From Lentibacillus amyloliquefaciens (GTDB lineage Bacteria; Bacillota; Bacilli; Bacillales; Amphibacillaceae), in contig NZ_CP013862.1 in NCBI RefSeq assembly GCF_001307805.1, positions 62,001 to 126,000 on the forward strand: a stretch of DNA of 64,000 bases, in the 5' to 3' direction. The notes below the pieces were generated by a model that saw nothing but the letters and a program-made list of their open reading frames with translations, did not search any database and was not told where the DNA came from. A program made the position numbers and the translations under genes. Numbering within the stretch: position 1 is the first letter of the stretch; each line of letters opens with the position of its first letter. This document shows, in pieces, positions 53,487-62,500 of this stretch.

Positions 53487-54827
53487 TTATTGTTTCAAGC
53501 GCTTCTCTAACTGTTCTTTTTCATCTTCAAAACTGGGCTTGCCTAGAAGGGCGAACATATTTTTCTTATAGGCTTCAACGCCTGGCTGATCAAATGGATT
53601 AACACCGAGCAATAGGGCGCTTACGGCACATGCTTTTTCAAAGAAGTAGGCGAGATATCCGAACGTATAAGCATCGAGTGCCGGTACATCAATGATTAGA
53701 TTTGGGACAGCACCATCCGTATGCGCCAGTAATGTGCCCTCATATGCTTTTTCGTTAATTTCATCAATTGTTTTTCCGGCGAGATAATTGAGCCCGTCAG
53801 CGTTTTCTGCGTCCTCTTCCAATGTGATATCCTTCTTCGGATGGTTCACATGCAGGACTGTTTCAAAGAGGTCGCGCCGCCCGTCCTGAATATATTGACC
53901 CATCGAATGCAGGTCGGTGGTGAAGTTGGCTGATGCCGGGAAAATCCCTTTCTGATCTTTGCCTTCACTTTCGCCAAAAAGCTGTTTCCACCATTCACTG
54001 AAATATTGCAGGTGCGGTTCGTAGTTAATGAGCATTTCAACCGTTTTGCCTTTATTGTATAAAATATTCCGTACAACCGCATATTGGTAGGCAGGGTTCT
54101 TGCTCAAACCCGGCTCATCAAGCTCTTTCATCGCTGATTCGGCGCCCTTCATCATGTCGTCAATGGAAATACCGCTTGCAGCAATTGGCAGGAGCCCGAC
54201 TGCTGTCAGTACTGAAAAGCGCCCGCCGACATCATCAGGTATGACAAATGTCTCGTATCCTTCTTTGTCGGCAGCAGTTTTAAGCGCGCCTTTTTCCTTG
54301 TCGGTAGTGGCGTATATCCGATTTTTAGCGTTTTCTTTTCCATATTTATCTTCCAGGAATTTACGGAAAATGCGGAAGGCAATCGCAGGCTCGGTTGTTG
54401 TACCGCTTTTGGAAATGACGTTAATCGATACATCTTTGTTTTTCAGGATGTCGAATAGTTCGCTGATATAAGTAGAACTCATATGATGCCCGACAAATAT
54501 AACATGTGGTGTATCATTTAACATGTTCCGGAATGAATGGCTGAGCATTTCAATAGCTGCCCGGGCGCCCAGGTACGAGCCGCCGATGCCTATCACGAGT
54601 AGAACATCCGAATCGTTTTTGATTTTGTCAGCTGCCGACTTTACCCGTGCAAATTCTTCCCGGTCGTAGTTTTCCGGCAGATCAACCCAGCCAAGAAAAT
54701 CGTTGCCCTGAGAGGTTTTTTCATGAAGTGATTGATGTGCTGATTCAACGTAGTCTGATAGATAATCGAGCTCATGCTGGCTGAAGAAATTCATTGCTTT
54801 ATTATAGGAAAAATTAATATGTGTCAA
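53487..54827 (-). CDS. pgi: Glucose-6-phosphate isomerase
   Basis: A 446-residue glycolytic enzyme, the length of Gram-positive Pgi. Motifs are [36 protein letters not shown], the catalytic Glu in [14 protein letters not shown] context and [16 protein letters not shown] near the C-terminus. It interconverts glucose-6-phosphate and fructose-6-phosphate. The start is TTG at 54827 with AAGGAGG upstream. Confidence 0.97.
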   Translation of the reverse strand: MTHINFSYNKAMNFFSQHELDYLSDYVESAHQSLHEKTSQGNDFLGWVDLPENYDREEFARVKSAADKIKNDSDVLLVIGIGGSYLGARAAIEMLSHSFRNMLNDTPHVIFVGHHMSSTYISELFDILKNKDVSINVISKSGTTTEPAIAFRIFRKFLEDKYGKENAKNRIYATTDKEKGALKTAADKEGYETFVIPDDVGGRFSVLTAVGLLPIAASGISIDDMMKGAESAMKELDEPGLSKNPAYQYAVVRNILYNKGKTVEMLINYEPHLQYFSEWWKQLFGESEGKDQKGIFPASANFTTDLHSMGQYIQDGRRDLFETVLHVNHPKKDITLEEDAENADGLNYLAGKTIDEINEKAYEGTLLAHTDGAVPNLIIDVPALDAYTFGYLAYFFEKACAVSALLLGVNPFDQPGVEAYKKNMFALLGKPSFEDEKEQLEKRLKQ

Positions 54828-54913
54828 AGTGTGATGCCTCCTTCATTGTCTGCTCTTTTTACTGTACCCGAATTGAGACTGCTAAATCAAGAATATAAAG
54901 CTTTGCCGCAAGC

Positions 54914-54958
54914 CATTACAAAAAAAGCTTTTCACGTTTGCTTACGTAAAAAGCTCTT
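54914..54958 (-). terminator. Terminator of yugI
   Basis: On the minus strand AGCTTTTTACGT pairs with ACGTGAAAAGCT around a 6-base loop and is followed by a T-run. Confidence 0.85.
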
Positions 54959-54965
54959 TAATTCA

Positions 54966-55352
54966 TTAATTGCGGAACGTTCCTTCACGTTCTTCTGACT
55001 GTTTGATCCACTGATCGAGTTTGTCTTTCAGTGTATTAAATCCATTATTTGCATTATCTTCCTGTTTTACTGTGTCATTTTTCTTGTTGTCAGGACGATT
55101 TTTAGGCACTTCCTGAGTGGCACGAATTGAAAGGGATACTTTATTATTTTCCGCATCCACGTTCAAAATTTTCACTTGCACTTCGTTACCGACAGCTAAA
55201 TGATCATTAACATCTTTTACATAGCCGTGCGTGATTTCGGAAATATGAACTAAACCCTGTGTTTCATCGTCAAGGGCAACAAAAGCACCATATGGCTGGA
55301 TTCCTGTCACTTTACCTTCTAAAACCTGGCCTGCTTCAAACTTGTCTGTCAT
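54966..55352 (-). CDS. yugI: YugI, S1-domain RNA-binding protein (general stress protein 13)
   Basis: About 128 residues: one S1 domain (AGQVLEGKVTGIQPYGAFVA, GLVHISEITHGYVKDVNDHL, VKILNVDAENNKVSLSIRA) and a polar tail. General stress protein 13 family, ribosome-associated. The ATG at 55352 has AGGAG upstream. Confidence 0.95.
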   Translation of the reverse strand: MTDKFEAGQVLEGKVTGIQPYGAFVALDDETQGLVHISEITHGYVKDVNDHLAVGNEVQVKILNVDAENNKVSLSIRATQEVPKNRPDNKKNDTVKQEDNANNGFNTLKDKLDQWIKQSEEREGTFRN

Positions 55353-55468
55353 GCTGAACACTCCTATAAATTATTCGATTCTTTTCACACAATAAAACAT
55401 TTTAGCATAAGTTCCAAATCTGAGCAAAACATAAATTGTAAAAGGTTTTTAAAAAAGGAGACCGGGGC

Positions 55469-55867
55469 ATGATTCGATTGCAATCCAACATTGAAAATAC
55501 TATATATCCGTTATTCGTGCTGGAAGAGAGGCTTAAACCGGGCGGGGACATCATAGCGGCAAACTGGGATTATATAAACGAAGTTGTGGAACTTACGATT
55601 GAGGACCAAGGACACCATTATGTATTAAGAATACCATTTTATGCTGTTGCTGGTTCACTGAACTATCCTGGTGTGACAGTAAGGGTCGATCAGCCATATA
55701 TACTTGATTATAAAGGTGAGACAAGGAACGGTAGAGGGACGGATGAAGGGACCTCGCCTGCTGGAAGCAAGTTTCAGTCATCAGTCAATTTGCCGGATGC
55801 ACCGGAATTACATCTGACAGGCGAAAGAATCATGAGAAATATAGAACAATTGCTATTGCCAGGATGA
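55469..55867 (+). CDS. yugN: YugN-like protein
   Basis: A 132-residue YugN-family protein (YPLFVLEERLKPGGDIIAAN, WDYINEVVELTIEDQG). Function unknown. AAAAAAGGAGACC precedes the ATG. The stop overlaps the convergent yugO end by 15 bases. Confidence 0.85.
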   Translation: MIRLQSNIENTIYPLFVLEERLKPGGDIIAANWDYINEVVELTIEDQGHHYVLRIPFYAVAGSLNYPGVTVRVDQPYILDYKGETRNGRGTDEGTSPAGSKFQSSVNLPDAPELHLTGERIMRNIEQLLLPG

Positions 55868-56851
55868 CAGGATAATCAGTGTATCCTCCGTTCCAAGTGT
55901 GATTTCTGAAGGGTTCATCAGCCAATCATTGTCGCGGATAATACCCAATAATATTTCATGGTTTTCCAGAAAGAAGGGTACTGCTTTTTTAAAGGAACTG
56001 CCTTCCAGTTCTTCCGGAAGTTTAATATGGGAGAATTGCTGGTCGTTTAACAAATTTAATACCGTTTCAAATGGTCTTGTATCTTTTTTATGGAAAAGTT
56101 CGTGATAAAAAAGTGTGCTCATAAAGTCATTCGAGCTGATAACAGTATCAGCACCTGCTCTGATGGCATTTTCAACCTGGCTGATGGTGAGGATTTCAGT
56201 ATTAATCGGGATATCCTGATTGTTCCCGCGGACAGCTATGGTTGTCAGTATCGTATTGATATCGGCTTTCCGCTCTTCTATTGTAACATCTGAACTGATT
56301 AACACTGATTCTGCATCCTGAATATTAGCTTGTACCAATACAGCGTCCTCACTTGGATCACCATGAATAAAGTGAACAGGATAATGCCGGTATTGCAGCT
56401 TATCTAGTGTACGGTCAATCAGAACAAGTTCCTGATTCGAATCCTTATCCGCTATCATTTCCACCAGCTGTCTGGTCCGCTCATTCCAGCCGATAACAAC
56501 GATATGATTTTTACCATTAAATGAAACTTTCCCCTCTGACAAGTCGTTCTCGTGATTAATCGTTTTCGTAGCAAATGTGGTAAGAAAAAAAGTCAAAAGT
56601 CCTCCTCCGGACAAAATAAGTAATATCCCAATGATCCTTCCGGGAACCGTAAGAGGGACATAATCGCCATAACCGACTGTTGCTCCAGTTACAAAAGCCC
56701 ACCATACGCCATCGAAAACCGAGGGGAATTGCTGGGGTTCGACAAGCCGGATCACTGTTCCAAACAGCATCATCACCACAAAGACTGACAATAAAAGTCT
56801 GACAACTATCGGCATCCGGTAGAAAATATGTTTAAACATCTCAAGATTCAT
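55853..56851 (-). CDS. yugO: YugO-type potassium channel with RCK domain
   Basis: The product has 332 residues: two membrane helices with the selectivity filter ATVGYGDYVP between them, then a TrkA-N/RCK regulatory domain (NHIVVIGWNERTRQLVEMI, ELVLIDRTLD). YugO conducts potassium and, in B. subtilis, spreads electrical signals in biofilms. No mstX (mistic) gene is visible upstream, unlike in B. subtilis. Four such subunits form one channel. Confidence 0.93.
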   Translation of the reverse strand: MNLEMFKHIFYRMPIVVRLLLSVFVVMMLFGTVIRLVEPQQFPSVFDGVWWAFVTGATVGYGDYVPLTVPGRIIGILLILSGGGLLTFFLTTFATKTINHENDLSEGKVSFNGKNHIVVIGWNERTRQLVEMIADKDSNQELVLIDRTLDKLQYRHYPVHFIHGDPSEDAVLVQANIQDAESVLISSDVTIEERKADINTILTTIAVRGNNQDIPINTEILTISQVENAIRAGADTVISSNDFMSTLFYHELFHKKDTRPFETVLNLLNDQQFSHIKLPEELEGSSFKKAVPFFLENHEILLGIIRDNDWLMNPSEITLGTEDTLIILSSWQ

Positions 56852-56875
56852 TTTGTCACCTTTGTCCCTTATATT

Positions 56876-56920
56876 TAGTGGGAAGAGCAGGATCTCCCAC
56901 TGAATAAAGTTTCACTTTAC
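56876..56920 (-). repeat. Short copy of the outer hairpin of the modular repeat
   Basis: Minus strand: TAAAGTGAAAC, then CAGTGGGAG...CTCCCACT. It is downstream of the thioredoxin-like gene and keeps only the stop-proximal module. Confidence 0.65.
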
Positions 56921-56976
56921 ATATAGTATGGACAAAGGGCATAAATCAATATACACAGTCTGGCTGGGCAGTCATT

Positions 56977-57540
56977 CTAAAGGTTTGCTTCTTTATCTAA
57001 TGTGGCTTTAATACTGTTGTAGACGTCCTGCCAGAAATTAGTATTGTCTCTGAAGGTTTTTGATATGAACAGATACATTTCTTTTGCTTTTTCACTATAA
57101 TTTTCGTCATCTTTGGACGGCAATTGATTGGTTGATTCATCAACAAACTCCTGAATTTTATCGGCGTGCGGGCCCCATTTCGCTACCCTTTTTCCGGATT
57201 CATCGATAAAAATGAAAATCGGGATCGAACGGGATTTGCCGTTCGTTAAATACTGATCCATCAGTTCAAGATTATCATCACGAAGAAGAACTTTAACCGG
57301 CATGTTCGCCTGTTCTGATATATGAAGCAAAATTGGGATGTTCAGCATCGCATCACCGCACCAGTCTTCGGTTAGAACAATCACACGCAAATTTTTATCA
57401 GCCAGTTTTCGGTTAAATTCATTGTCTTCAGGCGGTTTGAAGCCATCATAAATATGTAAGAGATTGTCTTTATTTTCATCCATTGCTTCAATATACGTAT
57501 CGGGATCCATCCCTTTTTCATACCATTGATTCAAATCCAT
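56977..57540 (-). CDS. Thioredoxin-fold protein with WCGDA motif
   Basis: A 187-residue soluble thioredoxin-superfamily protein: LTEDWCGDAMLNIPIL has the first active-site cysteine but Ala in place of the second, so it cannot be a dithiol oxidoreductase; the cis-Pro loop is SRSIPIFIFI. A long helical C-terminus follows. It is a common Bacillaceae family of unknown role, perhaps peroxidase-like or a thiol chaperone. AAAAGGAGTG precedes the ATG. Confidence 0.85.
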   Translation of the reverse strand: MDLNQWYEKGMDPDTYIEAMDENKDNLLHIYDGFKPPEDNEFNRKLADKNLRVIVLTEDWCGDAMLNIPILLHISEQANMPVKVLLRDDNLELMDQYLTNGKSRSIPIFIFIDESGKRVAKWGPHADKIQEFVDESTNQLPSKDDENYSEKAKEMYLFISKTFRDNTNFWQDVYNSIKATLDKEANL

Positions 57541-57681
57541 CAGTCGTTCACTCCTTTTCGATTTCTTTCTAAAGTCTACCCAATAAATGACAGACCGTAA
57601 ACAAAAGTGCTTTCTCTTTCAATATTGCGAGCATTTAGTTTGTTAAAGTCATTTACCCCGTTTTGCAGAGACATTTTCATA

Positions 57682-57836
57682 TAAAGTGAATCTTCAATCA
57701 ATGGGGGTTTTCTCCCCCACTGATTGTTAGATGAACGAATCGGACATTTACTGGCAGCTATCCCCCCACCTAATCTTCATCGTGTACTCGACTATTTGAG
57801 GTGGGGGTTTTACTGCCAGTTACATGCGGGATAAAA
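57682..57836 (+). repeat. Modular hairpin repeat, copy c
   Basis: A full copy in plus orientation: TAAAGTGAATC, outer hairpin (CAATCAATGGGGG/CCCCCACTGATTG), linker TTAGATGAACGAATCGGACA, inner hairpin (CCCCCCACCT/AGGTGGGGG) and end TTACATGCGGGATAAAA. It lies between divergent genes and not at a stop codon. It occupies most of the 339-base gap there. Confidence 0.85.
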
Positions 57837-57879
57837 TCTGCTATGATGAAAGGGTGATTCCAAGCAAGGAGGTATATTC

Positions 57880-58935
57880 ATGGGAGAGACAGACACAAAT
57901 TTTTTAATGGAACTTTTGAACACACCGTCTCCATCCAGCAGTGAGATGGCTATTCAAAAAAAATGGATTGAGTATGTTAAAGAATATGCAGATGAAATCA
58001 GAACAGATAATGCCGGGAACGCTTTCGGTGTACTGAATCCGGATGCACCCTTCAAGGTGCTGCTTGCAGGCCATTGTGATGAAATTGCGCTCGTCATCAA
58101 TCGTATCGATGATAAGGGTTTTTTGCATTTTGATAAAATGGGTGGCATCAATCCGAAAGCTGCTGTTGGATTGAAAGTGACGATTCTTGGTTTCGGCAAT
58201 GAACTCACCGGTGTAATAGGTGTCAACGCTCAGCATCATGGCGGCTTGAAAGATGATTTTGGCCTGGAAGACTTGTTTATTGATTGTGGCTATAAATCAA
58301 AAGAGGAAGCGGAAAAAAATGTGCAGATAGGGGACCTGGCTGTTTATAAAACGGAACCGGAAGTATTGATGGAACGTTATGTATCCGGACGCGGTCTTGA
58401 CAATCGGACAGGCGCGTTCATCGCAGCTGAAGTATTAAAACGGTTGTCAGAAAAAGGCTGTCGCGTCGGGGTATATGCAGCCAGCACCGTGAATGAAGAA
58501 ACAAATATGGGTGGTGCCTATTTTGCAGCTGCAGGCATTCAACCGACAATGGCGATTGCCTGTGATGTCACATTCGCTACAGATTATCCCGGTGTTGATC
58601 AAAATAAACACGGCGATGTCAAATTGGAAGGCGGACCAGTGCTTGCAAAAGGCGCACCAATAAATATTAAGATCAATCAGCTGCTTGAAAAAACCGCCAG
58701 AAAACTAAACATGAAAGTACAGTATGAATTGACACCAAGCATGACCGGAACCGATGCTGACCGCATGCGATTCACTGGTAAAGGGGTGCCTGTGTCGCTT
58801 GTTTCCCTGCCATTGCGATACATGCATTCACCGGTTGAAACATCTAGTCTGAAAGATATTGATGAAGAAATTGAATTGCTTGTAACGATGATTTCTGATC
58901 TGACAGGGGATGAAAGCCTGAACCCGCTCGATTAA
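57880..58935 (+). CDS. M42-family aminopeptidase
   Basis: A 351-residue M42 metallopeptidase with a dinuclear metal site: LLAGHCDEIALVI (first His/Asp pair), GRGLDNRTGAF (bridging Asp), TVNEETNMGG (catalytic Glu and ligand Glu), ACDVTFATD and the terminal LRYMHSPVE His. Related to glutamyl/endo-glucanase-like aminopeptidases FrvX and YtoP, which release N-terminal residues from short peptides. It may form a large tetrahedral complex like others of the family. AAGGAGG precedes the ATG. Confidence 0.92.
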   Translation: MGETDTNFLMELLNTPSPSSSEMAIQKKWIEYVKEYADEIRTDNAGNAFGVLNPDAPFKVLLAGHCDEIALVINRIDDKGFLHFDKMGGINPKAAVGLKVTILGFGNELTGVIGVNAQHHGGLKDDFGLEDLFIDCGYKSKEEAEKNVQIGDLAVYKTEPEVLMERYVSGRGLDNRTGAFIAAEVLKRLSEKGCRVGVYAASTVNEETNMGGAYFAAAGIQPTMAIACDVTFATDYPGVDQNKHGDVKLEGGPVLAKGAPINIKINQLLEKTARKLNMKVQYELTPSMTGTDADRMRFTGKGVPVSLVSLPLRYMHSPVETSSLKDIDEEIELLVTMISDLTGDESLNPLD

Positions 58936-58979
58936 AAATGTATATTTAAAGGACAGCCTCTAAAACCGAAAAATCAAAA

Positions 58980-59016
58980 GTAACCTCAAACTCAACCCGG
59001 GTTTGAGGTTTTTTAG
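58980..59016 (+). terminator. Terminator of the M42 peptidase gene
   Basis: AACCTCAAAC (58982-58991) pairs with GTTTGAGGTT (59001-59010) and is followed by TTTT. Confidence 0.9.
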
Positions 59017-59520
59017 GCTGTAAGTACTGGCATGAACTCATGTGTTTCTAGATCTTTTGACCCAAAAATTTATATTTTTCATCCGAAATAGGCACCAATC
59101 ACTGGTAATTTATTAATAATTTCAGCTGATGGTTGATTCAAGTCATATAATGCAGGATTATTTATCTATTTTTCTTGCTTCTATCACGAAATGTGTCTAT
59201 GGGCAAAATGAACCTGAAATCTATTAAATGCTTATATACTGGGATTTTCGGGCGAATGATGATGATTTTTTGTTACAAATTGTAATACTTTTGTCGATGG
59301 ACAGTAATATTGTAATCGGTACTTTATTATCAATTCCGAAAATTCAGATATAATTCGACATAACTCGACACAATTTTTCCCTTAAATCTATTACAGTGAT
59401 ATTAACATCATAGATTCTTTGCCACATGCAGGCATCTATGACAATCACACGTATTATCTCAGAAAGGAGGGCAGCTTGGGAGGTCATTGTTTAGTAAATA
59501 ACAAAAGGGGAGGAATTAGC
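59017..59520. other. Long AT-rich leader upstream of bacillopeptidase F
   Basis: These ~500 bases hold no convincing gene. An in-frame alternative TTG (59476, with AAAGGAGGG upstream) lies within. A direct-repeat-like segment (TTCGACATAACTCGACACAA, about 59354-59373) and long AT-rich stretches could be regulatory. I see no clear sigma-A promoter. Confidence 0.45.
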
Positions 59521-62500
59521 TTGCCGAGAAAAAAGCGTCAAACAAGAATCTTTAGTATTGTGGCGTCCGTGTTGATGGTCTTTTCATTGATGGCACCGGG
59601 AACAGGCCTTGCCGAATCTGAAGCGAAAAACAACAAGCCGCATGACGCATTCAAAAACTCCCGGGAAGTCGCTGAAAACAAAGTGAATGAACGTCTGCAG
59701 AAACAGTTTAAAGATAACGACAAGGTGACTTTTTTAGTCAAATTTAAAGAAAAGGCTGATTCCAAGAAAGTAGCGGCAGAAGCCAGAAAAAATGCCGAAT
59801 CTGCTAACATGACTGCAAAAAAAGCAGAATTTGTGCAGCGTTCAGCCGTCATTTCGGAACTTAAATCGACTGCACTGGAATCACAGCAGAATGTCAAACA
59901 ATTTTTGCAAAAGCAATCGGAAAAAGGCAATGCGGAGAATATCCATTCCTATCACATTGTCAATGGCATGGCTGTGAAGGCAACGAAGGACGTGGCTGAA
60001 AAAATAGCTGGTTTTGAAGAAGTTGAGAAGATTTTGCCGAACGAAACCCGGACATTGTTTAAACCTGAGACAAAGGATGTCAAGACACCGGAATCCGATA
60101 TTGCTAACGTTGAATGGAACGTGAATCGTGTTAACGCACCGGAAACTTGGGAAATGGGTATCGATGGTTCAGGAACGGTCGTGGCAAGCATTGATACGGG
60201 TGTTCAATGGGATCATCCGGCACTGAAGGAAAACTATCGCGGCTATGACGCATCAACCGATGAAGTTGACCACGATTTTAACTGGTTTGATGCAACTGCG
60301 GGTGAATCAGAACCATATGACGATCAGGGACATGGGACACATGTTACCGGTACAATGGTCGGTCATGAAACGGATGGCTCCAACCAGGTCGGGGTTGCCC
60401 CGGGCGCCGAATTTATTTCGGTTAAAGCATTTACAGCAGCCGGGGGAACAGATGCTGACCTTCTCGAAGCTGCTGAATGGATTTTAGCACCAACTGACTC
60501 AGAAGGGAACGAGCGTGCTGATTTGGCTCCGGATGTTGTCAACAATTCATGGGGCGGCGGACCAGGTCTTGATGAATGGTATCGCGATGTTGTTATTAAT
60601 TGGCGGGCTGCTGAAATATTCCCTGAGTTTTCGGCCGGCAACACTGGCCTTGGGAATCCGGGCGGACCAGGATCTGTTGCTGCACCGGCTAACTATCCGG
60701 AATCATTTGCAACAGGTGCGACAGACAGTGACGACAATTTAGCCGACTTTTCTTTGGAAGGACCATCACCATATGATGAAATTAAACCGGATATATCCGC
60801 TCCCGGAGTAGGCATTCGTTCATCCTTACCGGGTGGCGAGTATGGTGCAATGAGCGGAACGTCAATGGCAGGACCGGCTGCTGCGGCTGTTGCTGCAATG
60901 CTGCGTCAAGTCGATAGCAGTATAACCGTTGATGAGATGGAGCAAGTCTTAATGGATACGGCCATTCCATTAACTAATGATACGTATCCGGAATCTCCGA
61001 ATAACGGATTTGGACACGGCTTGGTGAATGCCTATGACGCAGTAAGCGCACTGGAGGACGGTATTGGTACGATTGAAGGTCAAGTAACGAAGCAGGGTGA
61101 AGACAACGAAGCACCTATTTTTGAGCATACTGCACCGGCAGAAACATATGCCGGCATGGATCTTGATCTGAATGTGCAGGCAAGTGACAACGTCAGTGTC
61201 GCATCGGTAGAGCTGGAGTACCAGGATACAAACGGTGAATGGCAGACCGTTGAAGCAGATCGTGTATCCGGAGATTTTGAAGAAGGTAACTATACAGCCA
61301 CCATCCCTGGTGACGACATGACTGAAGATTCAGTGACGTATAAATGGGTCATTCGGGATTTTGGTGACAATGATGTGACGAGTGACGAATATGTTATTGA
61401 AGTAAAACCAGGCATTTCAACGGGTTATTCTGAGGACTTTGAAAATAACCCTGCAGGCTGGACATCGTTTGGTGAAAATAACAGCTGGGAGCTGGGAACG
61501 CCAACATCCGGTCCTGATAATGCGGCATCCGGTGAGAATGTTTATGGAACCAACCTGGATGGCGAATATGACAGCAATATGAATGCAACACTTGTTATGC
61601 CGCCAATTGATATGCCTGAAGGAGAAGCATATTTGCAATTCAACCAGTGGCATAACCTGGAAATGTATGATAATGGAAATGCTTATGATTTCGGTCACGT
61701 GTTTGTTTCGACTGATCAGGAGGAATGGACACAGCTCACGCAAGTCCAAGGTGAGTCAAACGGTTGGGAAAGTACAGAAGTCGATTTATCGGAATACAGC
61801 GGCCAGCGCATCTATATCGGATTTAATGTAACAACCGATTTAAGTGTTACGCGGGAGGGCTGGTATATCGATGATGTTGCTTTATCCGATACATCACAAA
61901 GCAGCAAGGCTTCTAAAGACAAGAATGGAAAAGGAAAAGGCAATAACGGAGGCGGTAACCGCTTGTTCAGCGGCATTCACAATGGTAATGGCTTAGGACT
62001 GGGCGTCATTAAAGCGGACGAAAAAGCAGGATTGAAAGAAAAAGTCGATCCAAATAAAATCCAGCCGACATTACCTGAAGAAAAGGACATCCCTGAAGAT
62101 GGTGAAGCCGTCAACCCTAACCTGTTGCCAATCAACGCCGAAGTAAGTGTGCTGGAAAGCGGCAGATCGGTCACGACTGATCCGGCCACAGGTGAGTATT
62201 CAATGAGTCATGCTGCCGGCACATTTACGTTGAAAGCTGAGTCATATGGCTTCGAATCGAAAGAACAAAGTGTGACGCTTGAAGCAGATGCGACAGCACA
62301 GGCGGATTTCACACTTGATGAGGTTCCGCAATCGACAGTAACAGGTACCATTACGGATGAACAAACAGGTGAACCGATTGAAGGAGCTACCGTGCTTCTT
62401 GTTGAAGATTCCAATGTGACACCTGTTGAAACTGATGAAAATGGTAACTATTCGATTACAGGCTATGAAGGAACCTATACGCTTAGAGTGTTGGCTGCTG

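Noticed and set aside
42631..57836. Dispersed hairpins as a CRISPR array or as riboswitches
   Set aside because: Copies are kilobases apart, lie at gene 3' ends and contain inverted repeats; they do not precede the genes they would control.
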